This document shows, one piece after another, positions 22,801 to 32,375 of a stretch of 64,000 nt of DNA. The stretch spans positions 2,573,612-2,637,611 of the forward strand of contig KV748185.1 of NCBI GenBank assembly GCA_001692895.1, written 5' to 3'. The first letter of the stretch is position 1, and the number at the start of each line of letters is the position of its first letter. The notes below the pieces were generated by a model, which worked only from the letters and a program-made list of their open reading frames with translations, had not been told where the DNA came from and ran no database searches. This DNA comes from Cenococcum geophilum 1.58. Its lineage: Eukaryota > Ascomycota > Dothideomycetes > Gloniales > Gloniaceae. A program made the translations under genes and the position numbers.

Positions 22801-23538
22801 TTATATCTTAAGAACCACTTATTAAATTACTTTAATACTTTAATAGAGGTCTTAAAGTAAGTATGAGAGTTTGATTATAAATTTTTATAACCCACCACCA
22901 AGCCGTTGTTAAGATATTAAAGATCGATTTTTAAGTTTTTTTTAGTGATTTTGGTGAGGTGGCCACTGGCTTATGCTGGCCACTGGCTTATAGATTACGT
23001 TAATTGCTAAGGTTTATTATACTAGGTTTTGGAGCTTCTGTTCTGCCGTAGTTATTACTTTTATGTCCCTAAATATCTATATAAGTTGTTCCGCGAATCC
23101 TCCCTAACTTAAAAATATAAACTTAACTTCTAGGTTTATAGTCGTGCTTCCGTTTTCCTATATCTTAGTAAAGTAAGGTTTAAACCACTTAAGTGCTCTT
23201 CCTATTAGAAATAATCCTGCATAAACTACTTAGTCTATTAGCGTGGTAAGCTTTACACCCTTCTATATTACCTTAAAATGCATTTATACTAAAAAACCCT
23301 TAAGCTTTAACTTCTTCCCTAAGAATCGCTCTATTAATAGTAGCTTAACCTTTACTACTCCGATACTATTAATTCGTTCTTTAAGTATTTAATTATTATC
23401 TATTAATTAGTTAACTATTTCCTGTAATTAACCTACTGTAATAAGCTGTAAGTTGGTGTTCTATATGCTAGTATCTCTACTTATTTCTAAAGTAGTTACT
23501 ACTATTAATAGCATCGTAACTAGTGCTTTTAGTGGCAT
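19896..23538 (-). pseudogene. Gypsy Gag-protease relic, truncated before RT
   Basis: The minus-strand start ATG is near 23538 (MPLKALVTMLLIVVTTLEIS). A capsid of the Retrotrans_gag type follows (GRALKWFKPYFTKI near 23190-23150). A MITE at 22572-23000 interrupts it. The capsid then resumes (YKQGLKVKV, RELIDQVIKINNRI with stops) down to a canonical CX2CX4HX4C knuckle at 22111-22070, reading Y-I-N-Y-G-K-stop-G-Y-F-T-R-N-C. After a long charged linker the protease site ALIDSRVIRNYI lies at about 20147-20111 (G to R in D-S-G), with the closing ILLLGRDKAVLG near 19920-19900. The frame ends where the LINE tail begins, so RT and integrase are missing here. Confidence 0.78.
22572..23000. mobile_element. 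429-bp TA-flanked MITE in the Gypsy gag
   Basis: Terminal inverted repeats of about 90-100 bp start ACGTAATCYATAAGCCAGT and include GGTGGGGTGGCCACT-like and GATCGATTTTT-like blocks on both sides. It is flanked by TA at 22570-22571 and 23001-23002. Removing the element and one TA rejoins the gag frame without shift (T-L-A-I-K-Y-T-T on the minus strand), which proves the insertion point. TA duplication and end sequence fit the Tc1/mariner superfamily. No coding capacity. Confidence 0.9.
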
Positions 23539-24638
23539 ATTATTTAACTTTATTAATACCGTAACTAGGTAGTAAATGTATAATAAAGCCTTATAGTAGG
23601 GACTACGGTAGACTTATTAATGGGCTAGGTGTATAGGTAATAAGAAGTTAATAATATAGTAATAACTAGTGGAGTAGTTGCCTAATAGATTAACTCTAAT
23701 TATATTTTAAGATTTACTATAAAGAAGAGAACTATCTAGGTAGGGACTATAGTCCTTTAAATATATAATACTGCGCCTAAGAAATGTACTAAGTACGTTA
23801 GTATATTAGTACGTTAGTACGTCGCGTTCCTACGTTCCTACGTTCCTATATTCCGAACTTATAACATACTTAGCCACGTAACTTAGTTACCCCTTATCCT
23901 ATAGCTTAATCGGTTCTAGCGCCTCCTATACTGTCTTAATTAATCTATTTACATCTCTTCTTAGTAGTTGTACTACTGCTAATATAAGGTCCGTAACAAA
24001 GAAAGCTAGTATAAATGCTAAAAAGAAGAGTATAATTAGGACACGTCTAAATATTAACTATAAGATAAATAGGTGTCTTTATAGATTAAAGTACTTGTTA
24101 TATAATATCCTAATTATCAATATATTAATGTTAAATTTATTTTATAATTGTTAAGTAATGTATTAGAATAATAGTAGGTTAATTAGCGTCTTAATTAAGT
24201 ACTTTAATAAAAGTATAAAATTCTGGCTATTTAACGCATAAAAAAGTGAGCCGTTATACAATAATTAGATTAACTAGCGTTTCTTTAATTAAGTCTTTTT
24301 CTACTATATAATAAAGAACTTTACCCTTAAGCCCCTTAATCCCCCCTTTTCTAAAAGGCTTTCGTATAATTATTAAACTAAATCCTTTATATAATCTTGT
24401 AATATTATATAAGACTTATTCTTAGCTATTATCTAGTTAATATTGTGCTCCCTTTTAAAGGATAATACCCTTTAGGATCTAAAGGCTTGCAGTATTTACA
24501 GAAATAGTAACCCTTCTTTATATAACATTTATTGTTATCTATAAAATAAGCATATTTATAGATTAAGGAAGTAAGTTTAGGTATTATATAAGATACTAAG
24601 GCTAATATAGTATTAATATAAGTGGCTAATAGCAGCAG
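23539..24638. other. Presumed 5' flank/LTR region of the Gypsy relic
   Basis: This lies upstream (minus-strand sense) of the gag start. I cannot match it to a second LTR in the window. It holds a cluster of short tandem units at about 23790-23860 (ACGTTAGT and CGTTCCTA repeats). Near 24460-24560 a minus-strand stretch has Cys-rich text (YYFCKYCKPLDPKGYY) that could be a decayed zinc-binding segment of an unknown protein. Otherwise AT-rich. Confidence 0.4.
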
Positions 24639-25770
24639 GACCCTTAGAAGGAGGTAACTCCTACTAGGATTCTAGTAGATAAATATTAGAGAGCAAAAGG
24701 ACAGAATAAACTACAAATAGGACATAGATACAGTTGGGTGTCATAAGTGTCCGTACTAAGCGAATTTTCAAGACAACCCACCCCATTAAATTATATATAA
24801 CAACTATATAAATAATTTTAAAGCTTTAAAAAATAGCTGAAGTTTATATTATATATTAAATCTAGCTATTACAGCCTTTTTTTGGGGTTTAAAACCTATA
24901 ACTCTTTTAGAAATTCTATTAGTTCCCTAATAAGATCTATAATATTTAATATATATTTTCTACTACTAGATATTAATTTTTTTTGAAAAAAATTTAATAT
25001 CGCATAAAGATTTATATTTATTGTAACTTAGTATATTTAGAATATTATTTTAAAAGCATAAAAGTTTATCATAACGTTATAAAGTTAAAAAAAATATTTT
25101 GTATGAGGAATTTCATTTTTTTCTACTTTTTTGACTTTATAACCCTACAATAATTATATATATTTTTTAAACAAAATTTTAAATATAGAGAGTCTTAGTA
25201 AAAGCAAATCTCTATAAAATATTAGAATTTTAAGAAATATTTTTAATCCCTAGTAGTAGAAAATATATGCTAAATATAGTAAGTTTAGTAAAAAATCCTT
25301 AAAACATCAAGGTTTTTAATAAAGGACTGTAAAATATAAGACTTTAAAAAAAGTTATAATAGCTAGATTTTATATAGTAATAGGCCTTATAACTATTTTA
25401 AAGCTTTAGAATTAATTTTGTGGTTGCTATATAGTAATTTAGCAAAAAATATCACATGTGGTGTGGTCTAGGCACGGACACTTATAACACCCCACTGTAG
25501 GCGTTAGGGTTTCTTAATTTCTTATAATCTTTTCTATTTTTTTCTAAACTACTTATTAGTTGTTAGTAACCTAGTATTTTACTAGGGACTAGTAAACCCC
25601 TAGTCTAGAGGTTTATAAACTATTAGGACATAGCTACTAGTACATATTAAGCTGCCTAAAAGGATTTATATATATAGAACTATAGCGCTATAGCCTAGAG
25701 GCTGCATATACAGTATTATACGTAGTATAATATAACGGATATAAAAAAATAAAAATAAAAATAAAAATAA
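24639..25770 (+). mobile_element. Second LINE 3'-end copy, interrupted by a MITE
   Basis: 24639-24728 plus 25500-25770 match 19572-19895 of the first LINE copy: AGAAGGAGG(C/T)AACTCC, GCTGCCTAAAAGGATT, TATAGCGCTATAGCCT and the terminal ATAAAAA units. The copy is 5'-truncated, as is common for LINEs. A MITE interrupts it at 24731-25497, and excision with one TA aligns exactly with the first copy. The A-rich tail abuts the A1 repeat of the tyrosine-recombinase element at 25771. Confidence 0.8.
24731..25497. mobile_element. 767-bp palindromic Tc1/mariner-type MITE
   Basis: Terminal inverted repeats CAGTTGGGTGTCATAAGTGT and, in reverse complement, CAGTGGGGTGTTATAAGTGT, each continuing CCGTRC. It is flanked by TA (24729-24730 and 25498-25499). 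The interior is extremely AT-rich and itself palindromic: for example AATCTAGCTATTACAG near 24861 is mirrored by CTATAATAGCTAGATT near 25360. No coding capacity. The empty site is visible in the sister LINE copy (GGGATAGGTG near 19658). Confidence 0.9.
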
Positions 25771-25884
25771 ATACTAGCGTCTATATATTGCTTGGCAGCA
25801 TCTACCTCAGCAACGCACAATGCTGAGACCTCCCGCAATATTCGCGAATATTGAACGCAGTCACTACGTGGCTAATTCGCTTTT
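25771..25884 (+). repeat. A1 split direct repeat
   Basis: 114 bp beginning ATACTAGCGT and ending GCTAATTCGCTTT, matching A2 at 30215-30328. Only a few transitions separate the two. It contains a CGCAATATTCGCGAATATTG palindrome. It begins right after the LINE A-rich tail. Confidence 0.9.
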
Positions 25885-26082
25885 AATATCGCTAAACTTA
25901 TTAATATTTATTATACATTTATCATCTATTTATTTAAGAATTATTTTATAACGCTATTACCGCTTATAACTAACTAGGAGACTTATACGCGTGTATAATC
26001 CTAATAAGCAAACCCACCTGGATAACTTACCTTAACTATACCATCGTCTACAACCGCTATACCCTCCTTTATTAGTTTTATA

Positions 26083-27000
26083 ATGCCGTTTAAGGCTAAT
26101 ATACGCGCCGCTACCGTAGAAGAGTGCAAAATTGCTAAAGAGTAAAGGGAACAAGCCTGAGATAAAAGGGAAATTTAGAAGTATAAGAAAGAGCGTAAAG
26201 CCTGCCTAGTGGAGGAGGCTTGCTAATATAAATACCACCTGGCTTAAATGGCTTAATTATAGTTAGGCTTGGCCGCTTTGGCCTTATAGGCCACCATAAT
26301 AGCTACTATAGCTAATGTCCTTAGTAAGCCTCTCCCTCCTAGTATAAAGTTGCTCGAACTTCGCCTTCCTAGCGTTATAAAAAGGGATTACCTAGACATT
26401 TTTAAGGGTACCTTCGATCTAGTAAACCTCGCCCGTCTTTAAGTCCATACCGCTTAAATTAAGATCGCCAACGAGACATAGATTAAGAATGGTACTCTGG
26501 TTATAAGGAAGGCAAAGGTAAATAGGAAGCTATTTATAGATAAAGGCGTCTGGTTTAAAGGTTTTACTAACTACGTGGTTATTACTGGCACCCTCTATAT
26601 ATACCCGCTAGACCTTATCGCTAGTATGCTTCTCTAGATGAACATAATTTGTACCTTATTAACCTAGTATATCTAGGTAGGTTATATACTTGACTTAGTA
26701 CTTAACTATTATACCTTTGTAATAACTAATGGCTAACTAGAGCCCGCTAATTGGCAAATGCTAGCCTAGTATATAGCGCCATACCTTACGATGTCTAGTG
26801 CTATCGGCTTCGCCGCCTTAAAGAGACCTAGGTTAAATACCTCCTATACCTCTAATACCTGCCGTAGGTTTAATAGTAGAGGCTGCGATAATATAGCTTA
26901 TAAATACCCGTATAAGTACTTAAAGTGTGGTAAAGATTATACTGCATTATCTAAAGCTTACGCCTAGGAATAGTAAGGCGAACCTTATAAAGTAGGGTCT
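26083..27000 (+). pseudogene. Gag-like relic of the YR retrotransposon
   Basis: It starts at ATG 26083 (MPFKANIRAATVEECKIAKE). A basic coiled segment is followed by a conserved-looking block with YLDIFKGTFDLVNLARL near 26385-26430. At about 26870-26960 there is a Cys/His cluster whose Cys and His are mostly Tyr now (A-Y-K-Y-P-Y-K-Y-L-K-C-G-K-D-Y). This matches the C-terminal finger typical of DIRS-type Gag proteins. It would package the element RNA. Stops at Gln/Trp positions disable it. Confidence 0.72.
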
Positions 27001-27049
27001 AGCCTAATAACAACACTAACTTTAATTATACGCTTAGGACCTAGGCCTA

Positions 27050-28700
27050 ATATATTACCATTATTCTCTACCTTTATAGAGGCAAAGGCTCTTTACTACT
27101 CTCCATCACCCCTGAGGATCTTAGCGTGGTACTCCCTTTTATCTAACTACCTGGGCAATCTACTAGCCACCTTAGTAGGCATCCTAACCTATGGCTGCGA
27201 GATAGGAGCTAAGTCTATTCCTACCCTAAAATCTTGTAGGAACTACAACTCCTCTTAGGATAATGCCGACCTTATCTCTAAGAAGATAATATTAGACCTT
27301 AAAAAAGGATATATTAGAATTGCGACAGGGCCTATTATAGTCTTACCTCTTAGCCTAGTGCTAAAATTGGATGGTGGATACCGCCGAATTCACAATCTCT
27401 CCTTTCTACTAGTATTTTTAGTTAATGACGCAATCCTAAAAGAATATGGAGCATTAGTATATACTATAGTTACCGCTATTTAAGCCTATATTATTTCTGC
27501 AGGTCGTAGATATCTGCTGCTTAAAAGAGATATTAAAGACGCGTTCTGTATAGTCCCCCTATCTTATAGGGCAAGAACATTAATGGGCTTCTCCTGGGAA
27601 GGTGTTACCTACTAGGAATGCTGCCTATCCTTTGGTCTTTAAACTGCGCCGCTTATATTTAACCTCTTTGTGGAAGGCCTATACTGGATACTTTATTCAC
27701 AACTGCCTTATAAGGTGGAACACTACCTAGATGATTTTATCTTTATCCTTGCTAACCTAAACAACTTAGCGGCTGTTACCTAGACTTACATCTCTATTAC
27801 TAACTCCCTAGGTATCTCTTAAAATGGCTCTAAAGATATAGTAGGAACTATTATTAAAGTTCTAGGATATACTATTGATACCGTATAAATGCAAACGCGA
27901 TTATTACCACAGAAATAATTATGTACTATTAAGAAAGTTACTACCGCACTCTAATACGGCTCATTATTATTCCTTTAAGCCTAGCAGCTTATGGGCTACC
28001 TTGCATGGTGCGCCTATATAATTAGACTTAGTTAATCTTACTCTAAATCCCTCTAAATCTTTATTACTGCTTGGCTGGAGACTTTAGTAAATAAGTATAA
28101 ACCTAGGCGATTTAGCACTAAGTTGCGAAGTGACTTATATGTCTGGCTTGACCTACTTACTATGAGTAATGGGGTATTGTTCTTTAACAACGTTAAGCGT
28201 ACCCGTATTTATCTCTTTACTGACGCCTCTACCTGGTTTGGGTTTGGCGGCTTTTACTTTTTTGAGGAACTTAAATATAAGGATAACTGGTAGTAGTACA
28301 CAGCTAACCTTCCTTAATTTTAGGCGTTTAGTATATTACCTAAGCCTAGTTAATAAGTAGACTATATTAATTTAAAAGAGATGCATACTATTACTTATGT
28401 ATTTAATCTATAGTCTACTAACTAGCAGTATAGCGCGCTATCTATTTATATTAATAGTATGGTGGTTTACTAGGGTATTAAGAAGACCGTTGTCCGTGGC
28501 GTAGCAAATAAATCGCTCCGTAAGATTATGCTAGCTACTATAGCTTACGATATTATAATATCCGCGAAGTGGATTTTAGGTAATTTAAATGGCTTAGCTA
28601 ATACACTATCTTAATTCTAGGCCGCGGCTATTTATTAGTTCTGCCTATACTAGGCCCTTAATTTATTACTACCAAAGCTAATAAGTTTTTAATAGGTGCC
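27050..28700 (+). pseudogene. DIRS-type reverse transcriptase and RNase H relic
   Basis: Readable segments include GGYRRIHNLSFLLV near 27373-27420, LLLKRDIKDAFCIVPL near 27518-27565, GFSWEGVTY near 27583-27610 and EHYLDDFIFIL near 27718-27750. The last keeps both catalytic Asp (YLDD, 27724-27735). The wording of these blocks (GFSW, CLSFGL, LDDF) is that of the DIRS order, not Gypsy or Copia. RNase H-like text runs on to about 28700. Interrupted by several Gln/Trp stops. Confidence 0.82.
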
Positions 28701-28759
28701 GTAAACCTAACGGACTACTTATAACCGCCTATAAACTTTAAAGATAATATTAACGCGCT

Positions 28760-29745
28760 ATCTGACCTCTACGCGCTCCTTCTCTAAAACGGCCTTGTGC
28801 TAGCAACCCGTAGAAACTATTCCTTAGCAGTTAATAGCTGGGAGTCATACTGCGCACTTAAAGGAGTCTCCCCCTACCTAGCTAAGCCGCGTGAATTAGG
28901 CGAATGGATTACCCGCCGCGTGTTTGGTACCTCCTAGCTATAAATAGGCAGGCTTAAGGCCGAAACCTTATAAGCCTACGTCTTCGCAATTCACTCGCGC
29001 TATGTAGATTACAGCATCTTAATTGCAGTATTTGAGGATCCTATAGTATACCAATTACTTGCTGGAGCAGCCGCTATCTTTCCCTTAGTAAAAAAGGATA
29101 AGTAACCTATTATTAGGGATATTCTAGCCTAGGTAGTAACACACGGCCTATTACTACTGGATGTTAACACTAATGCCGTATTTACCCTTACATTTGCTGG
29201 ATTTCTATAGATAGGCGAGATTACGTATACTACGGCGGAGCTTAAGAACCGAACGACCTTCCTAGCAAAAAAGGCCACTCGATATGATATTACCTTTACG
29301 CCTAGTAGGATAACATTCCGCCTTAAATAGAGTAAAGCTAATAAGCAATACTAGGGCGTTAACGTCGCTATCGCGGTAGTAGGCGGCCTATTATGCCTAG
29401 TCGCTGCTATAACAAAGCTGTTTAATAGGGACCTTTAACCCCTTAACTCTCCCTTATTTAGTCTTAATAGTAAACCCTTTGCCTTTCTAGGGGTTTGTAA
29501 GATCCTTTCCTCCTATCTAGTAGCTGCTAGGATTAACCTAAGTAGTTACTTAAACTACTCCTTCCGCTGGGGCGCTGCCTAGTTTGCTAAAGATTTAGGG
29601 TGTTTATACTAGTAAATTTAGCAGCTAGGTCGGTGGTTATTAGAAGCCTTTCGCCTATATATTAGAATTAAGACCACTGACCTCCGTCGCCTTAACTCTT
29701 ACTTTTAGTGTGGTGTACCGCTCTTAGCGTAAGGATTACTATATA
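28760..29745 (+). pseudogene. Tyrosine recombinase relic of the YR retrotransposon
   Basis: A long, nearly open reading with SWESYCALKGVSPYLAKP near 28838-28895 and AGFLQIGEITYTTAELKNRT (one stop) near 29190-29255; the block around the first catalytic Arg corresponds to the latter part. The catalytic box NYSFRWGAA at 29551-29577 carries His changed to Tyr and keeps Arg. GRW at 29628-29636 and a Tyr (LYI) near 29656 complete the R-H-R-Y set. The enzyme would insert the element cDNA circle by site-specific recombination. Dead through stops and the His-to-Tyr change. Confidence 0.8.
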
Positions 29746-29854
29746 ATAGGTTAAGATGTTAAGAGGGCCGCTAAGGCGCTAGTAGTAAGCGAGCTAATAG
29801 CGATTTTCTATGCCGGGCATAGAAAATCCTNATTAGTTGGCTTATAACTTAGGG

Positions 29855-30035
29855 TTGGNAGAATATNGCAGAATANGATAATATAGCAGAACTTGGCAGA
29901 ATGCAATAATATAGCAGAATTTGGTAGAATGCGATAATATGGCAGAATTTAGCAGAATGTAATAATATGGTAGAATTTAGCAGAATGTAATAAGGTGGCA
30001 GAATTTGGCAGAATATAGCAGAATGCGGTAATATC
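29855..30035. repeat. GCAGAAT minisatellite with ambiguous bases
   Basis: A tandem array of imperfect roughly 30-bp units built from (T/A)GGCAGAATTTAGCAGAAT and GTAATAATAT. It lies between the recombinase relic and repeat B1. Three of its bases are N (29859, 29867, 29876), with another just outside at 29831. This suggests polymorphic or collapsed repeat copies in the assembly. Confidence 0.8.
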
Positions 30036-30050
30036 TTATTAGGCGCAAAA

Positions 30051-30214
30051 GCTTCGCTTAGGGATATCTGGCCGCTTTAGGGCAAATCCTTAGTAGATTT
30101 AAGTGCTAGGAACTAGCAAAACTGCTAAGAACTAGCCCTAGAGTAACCTTATAGCCCTGCGCCTCCCAATTATATAAAAATTAAAATATCCCCTTACGTA
30201 ACTGCGATAGATAG
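30051..30214 (+). repeat. B1 split direct repeat
   Basis: 164 bp beginning GCTTCGCTTAGGGATATC and ending GCGATAGATAG, matching B2 (30473-30637) with few transitions. It is directly joined to A2. Confidence 0.88.
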
Positions 30215-30328
30215 ATACTAGCGTTTATATATTACTTGGCAGCATCTACCTTAACAACGCACAATACTAAGACCTCCCGCAATATTCGCGAATATTGAAC
30301 GCAGTCACTACGTGGCTAATTCGCTTTC
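30215..30328 (+). repeat. A2 split direct repeat
   Basis: 114-bp copy of A1 (25771-25884), immediately after B1. Differences such as GCGTTTAT against GCGTCTAT are C-to-T. Confidence 0.9.
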
Positions 30329-30472
30329 CCTACCTGCTATCCCTTATACTTAGTATACATTATATATAGATAGCGCTTTAAGGCAATTCTTTAGTAAGTG
30401 TTAGGAACTAGCAAAACCACTAAAAGCCAGCCTTAATGTGACTACTACAGTTAGATAGTCTTGCAGCTATAG

Positions 30473-30637
30473 GCTTGCGGTTAGGGATATCTGGCCACTT
30501 TAGGGCAAATCCTTAGCAGATTTGAGTGCTAGGAACTAGCAAAACTATTAAGAACTAGCCCTAGAGCGACCTTATAGCCCTACGCCTCCTAATTATACAA
30601 AAATTAAAATATCCCCTTACGTGACTGCGATAGATAG
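30473..30637 (+). repeat. B2 split direct repeat, right end of YR element
   Basis: 165-bp copy of B1. Between A2 and B2 (30375-30430) there is a shorter, more decayed third piece resembling the middle of B (GGAACTAGCAAAACC). The element ends GCGATAGATAG, after which the sequence changes. Confidence 0.88.
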
Positions 30638-31318
30638 AATAGTATTAGTATTACCACTAAAGAGAACAGTATTGGTATTTCTATTAAGAGAATTAAGAGT
30701 TTTAAGGTTATTAGATAAAAGAATAGAATTCTAATTAGCTATTATAGCTTTATATAAGTAAAATTTTGGATGTTTATATAAATGCCAAGCCTTTATGTAA
30801 GTATTAGCGATATATATTAGACACTAGGCCGTATTGGGATACGGAGGTATTAGCGATACGTATTAGGGATATTGGGTATTAACCGCAAGACTAGTCTTAA
30901 TCTCGGTGTTCGCGTATAGACTATATACTTAACGGACCCTAACGGGTTAAGGGATATGGTAAATGCATTAGTATAAGGCACTTTTTAAGTCCGTGGCGAT
31001 GCGTAAGGTGCTTATAGTAATTAAAGCGGGCTTAGTAGCTTGCTTATTAATAAGTTTAAGGGAACGTTTTATTACGCCTTTAGATTAAATCTAAAGGCTC
31101 TAGAATATATAGTGATGTGCATAACCAGCTTTACCCCCCCCCTCTTAGCGAGTTATAGATTCGGTATAGGTATCTAACTTCGCTTAATTGCCACTAGCTG
31201 TATATAGTAATTAAAGCTTAGCTCTATGCTTAGCTATAGGAACCTAAAGCTGTCCACAATTAACCTTCTTCTATAGTATTATAATTGTTATTAAATATTA
31301 TAAGGTTTCTACCTATTA
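30638..31318. other. Unassigned segment, possible decayed LTR
   Basis: No coding motif was found on either strand. It contains GATACGGAGGTATTAGCGATACG-type near-repeats around 30800-30870, a perfect inverted repeat CCTTTAGATT/AATCTAAAGG at 31079-31098, and a C-rich run at about 31133-31142. It could be a solo LTR, but no partner is visible. Confidence 0.35.
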
Positions 31319-31517
31319 TAAGGGTACTTTTGGTCCCTTACATGGCACCTCCTTATAAGCTCCTTAGGCTTGCAGCCCTTTCCCTTCTTATTGGTTCGTC
31401 TCTATACTTAGGCTATTACCTACCCTTACTACTATATCGTCCTCTTCTATTAACTCTCCTTATGACTTATGCTTGGCTTGCTTGCTCCCTACCGTATACC
31501 CTAGCAATATGCCTTAT
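31319..31517 (+). repeat. Left terminal inverted repeat (copy 2)
   Basis: It starts AGGGTACTTTTGGTCCCTTAC and matches 16721-16972, with a roughly 45-bp deletion after the start, and the inverse of 35474-35727. An 83-codon plus-strand frame running through it (31285-31536) is a chance reading of the repeat. Confidence 0.75.
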
Positions 31518-31539
31518 ACCTATCCTTTACCTATAGCTC

Positions 31540-32375
31540 CGCAAATGGGCCTATATTAGTATACTCTAATTAAAGGTCTTCTTTAACTTAGAGCGACTTA
31601 AATAGAGTATACCTTTGCCGCTAGTTATATAATTTGCTTAATTGCCTCTATTTAAAGGAACTTATAAGTTTTTGGCTTAACTTAAGCACCTTTAAATAGT
31701 AAAGGTAGCTAGTTCCTACTAAGCGATTTAATAATTATAGTAATACTAATATAGCTAGAGGAGAAGCTAACTCTCTATAGTAATAAGTTATAGTAGCTAA
31801 TCTATAATATATTTAACGTTATAGTAAGCTGCTATATAATGTTTTAAGAGCTCTATTTAGCGGATTAGATAAGGAAGTAGGTAAGCTAATTAGATTCTTT
31901 AGTATATATCTTAGAGAATAGCTTATATTAAGAACTGTTAATAGGTAGCCCTTAAACGTAGCGCTTATAACCGCAATATATATTTTATAATTATATTATA
32001 ATATACCGCCAATTAACTGGTATTTAGAAATAAGTTAAGTATAGATTTAAAAATAGGCGTATAGAAGGTAGGCTAGGCTCCTTTTAATATTATACTAGTT
32101 TTACAAACGCTATATAATTAGGGTAAAAGGAGGCTTAATATACTACCTATATATAATTAATAGTGTATTAGTAGTTTTAATATATAAAGGCTTAATAAAT
32201 AATAAAGGTTTTAAGTTCTGGATAATAAATACTCCTTTACTATAGTATAATTGCTTTCCTACTAAGCGATTAGTAGTAGTTATAGATAATACTAGCTTTT
32301 ATTATTTAAAAAGAATATAGTCTCTCTTTAACGCCTTTAGCATCAAGCTGGTATTTTTACCTCTATACTTAAAGA
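31540..32375 (+). pseudogene. Tc1/mariner-type DDE transposase relic, C-terminus lost
   Basis: Readable blocks in plus-strand frames: a first acidic block NKLSIDLKIGV followed by AP near 32030-32090; then VVVIDNTSFYYLKRI at about 32273-32318, corresponding to the D-N-A-S-F-H-H second catalytic motif; then IKLVFLPLYLKTL at about 32340-32375, the L-P-P-Y-S-P-D-L motif. These are hallmark DDE_3 blocks of fungal mariner-like transposases. The reading stops there, before the third acidic residue region, at the junction with the dioxygenase-like repeat. RIP stops and Ala/Pro/His substitutions make it inactive. Confidence 0.75.

Larger units (their letters stand above)
25771..30637 (+). mobile_element. 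Tyrosine-recombinase retrotransposon (DIRS order) with split direct repeats
   Basis: Repeat order is A1 (25771-25884), coding region, B1 (30051-30214), A2 (30215-30328), B2 (30473-30637). A-[ORFs]-B-A-B split direct repeats are the known architecture of Ngaro/PAT-type YR retrotransposons, which integrate by a tyrosine recombinase and leave no target duplication. Coding order is a Gag-like region with a CCHC-like cluster, a DIRS-type reverse transcriptase with YLDD intact, an RNase H region, then a recombinase with R...GRW...Y. All parts carry RIP-type stops. Ambiguous bases at 29831, 29859, 29867 and 29876 fall in the tandem array before B1. Confidence 0.88.

Noticed and set aside
24460-24560. 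Cys-rich minus-strand stretch (FCKYCKPLDPKGYY) as a BED or C2H2 finger
   Set aside because: Too short and isolated; no transposase sequence follows, and the Cys/His spacing does not settle a family.
29855-30035. CRISPR-like array
   Set aside because: Units are contiguous and imperfect with no unique spacers, in a eukaryotic retroelement; it is a minisatellite.
31285-31536. 83-codon plus-strand hydrophobic frame as a membrane protein
   Set aside because: It coincides with a terminal repeat that is present three times and reads with stops in the other copies.
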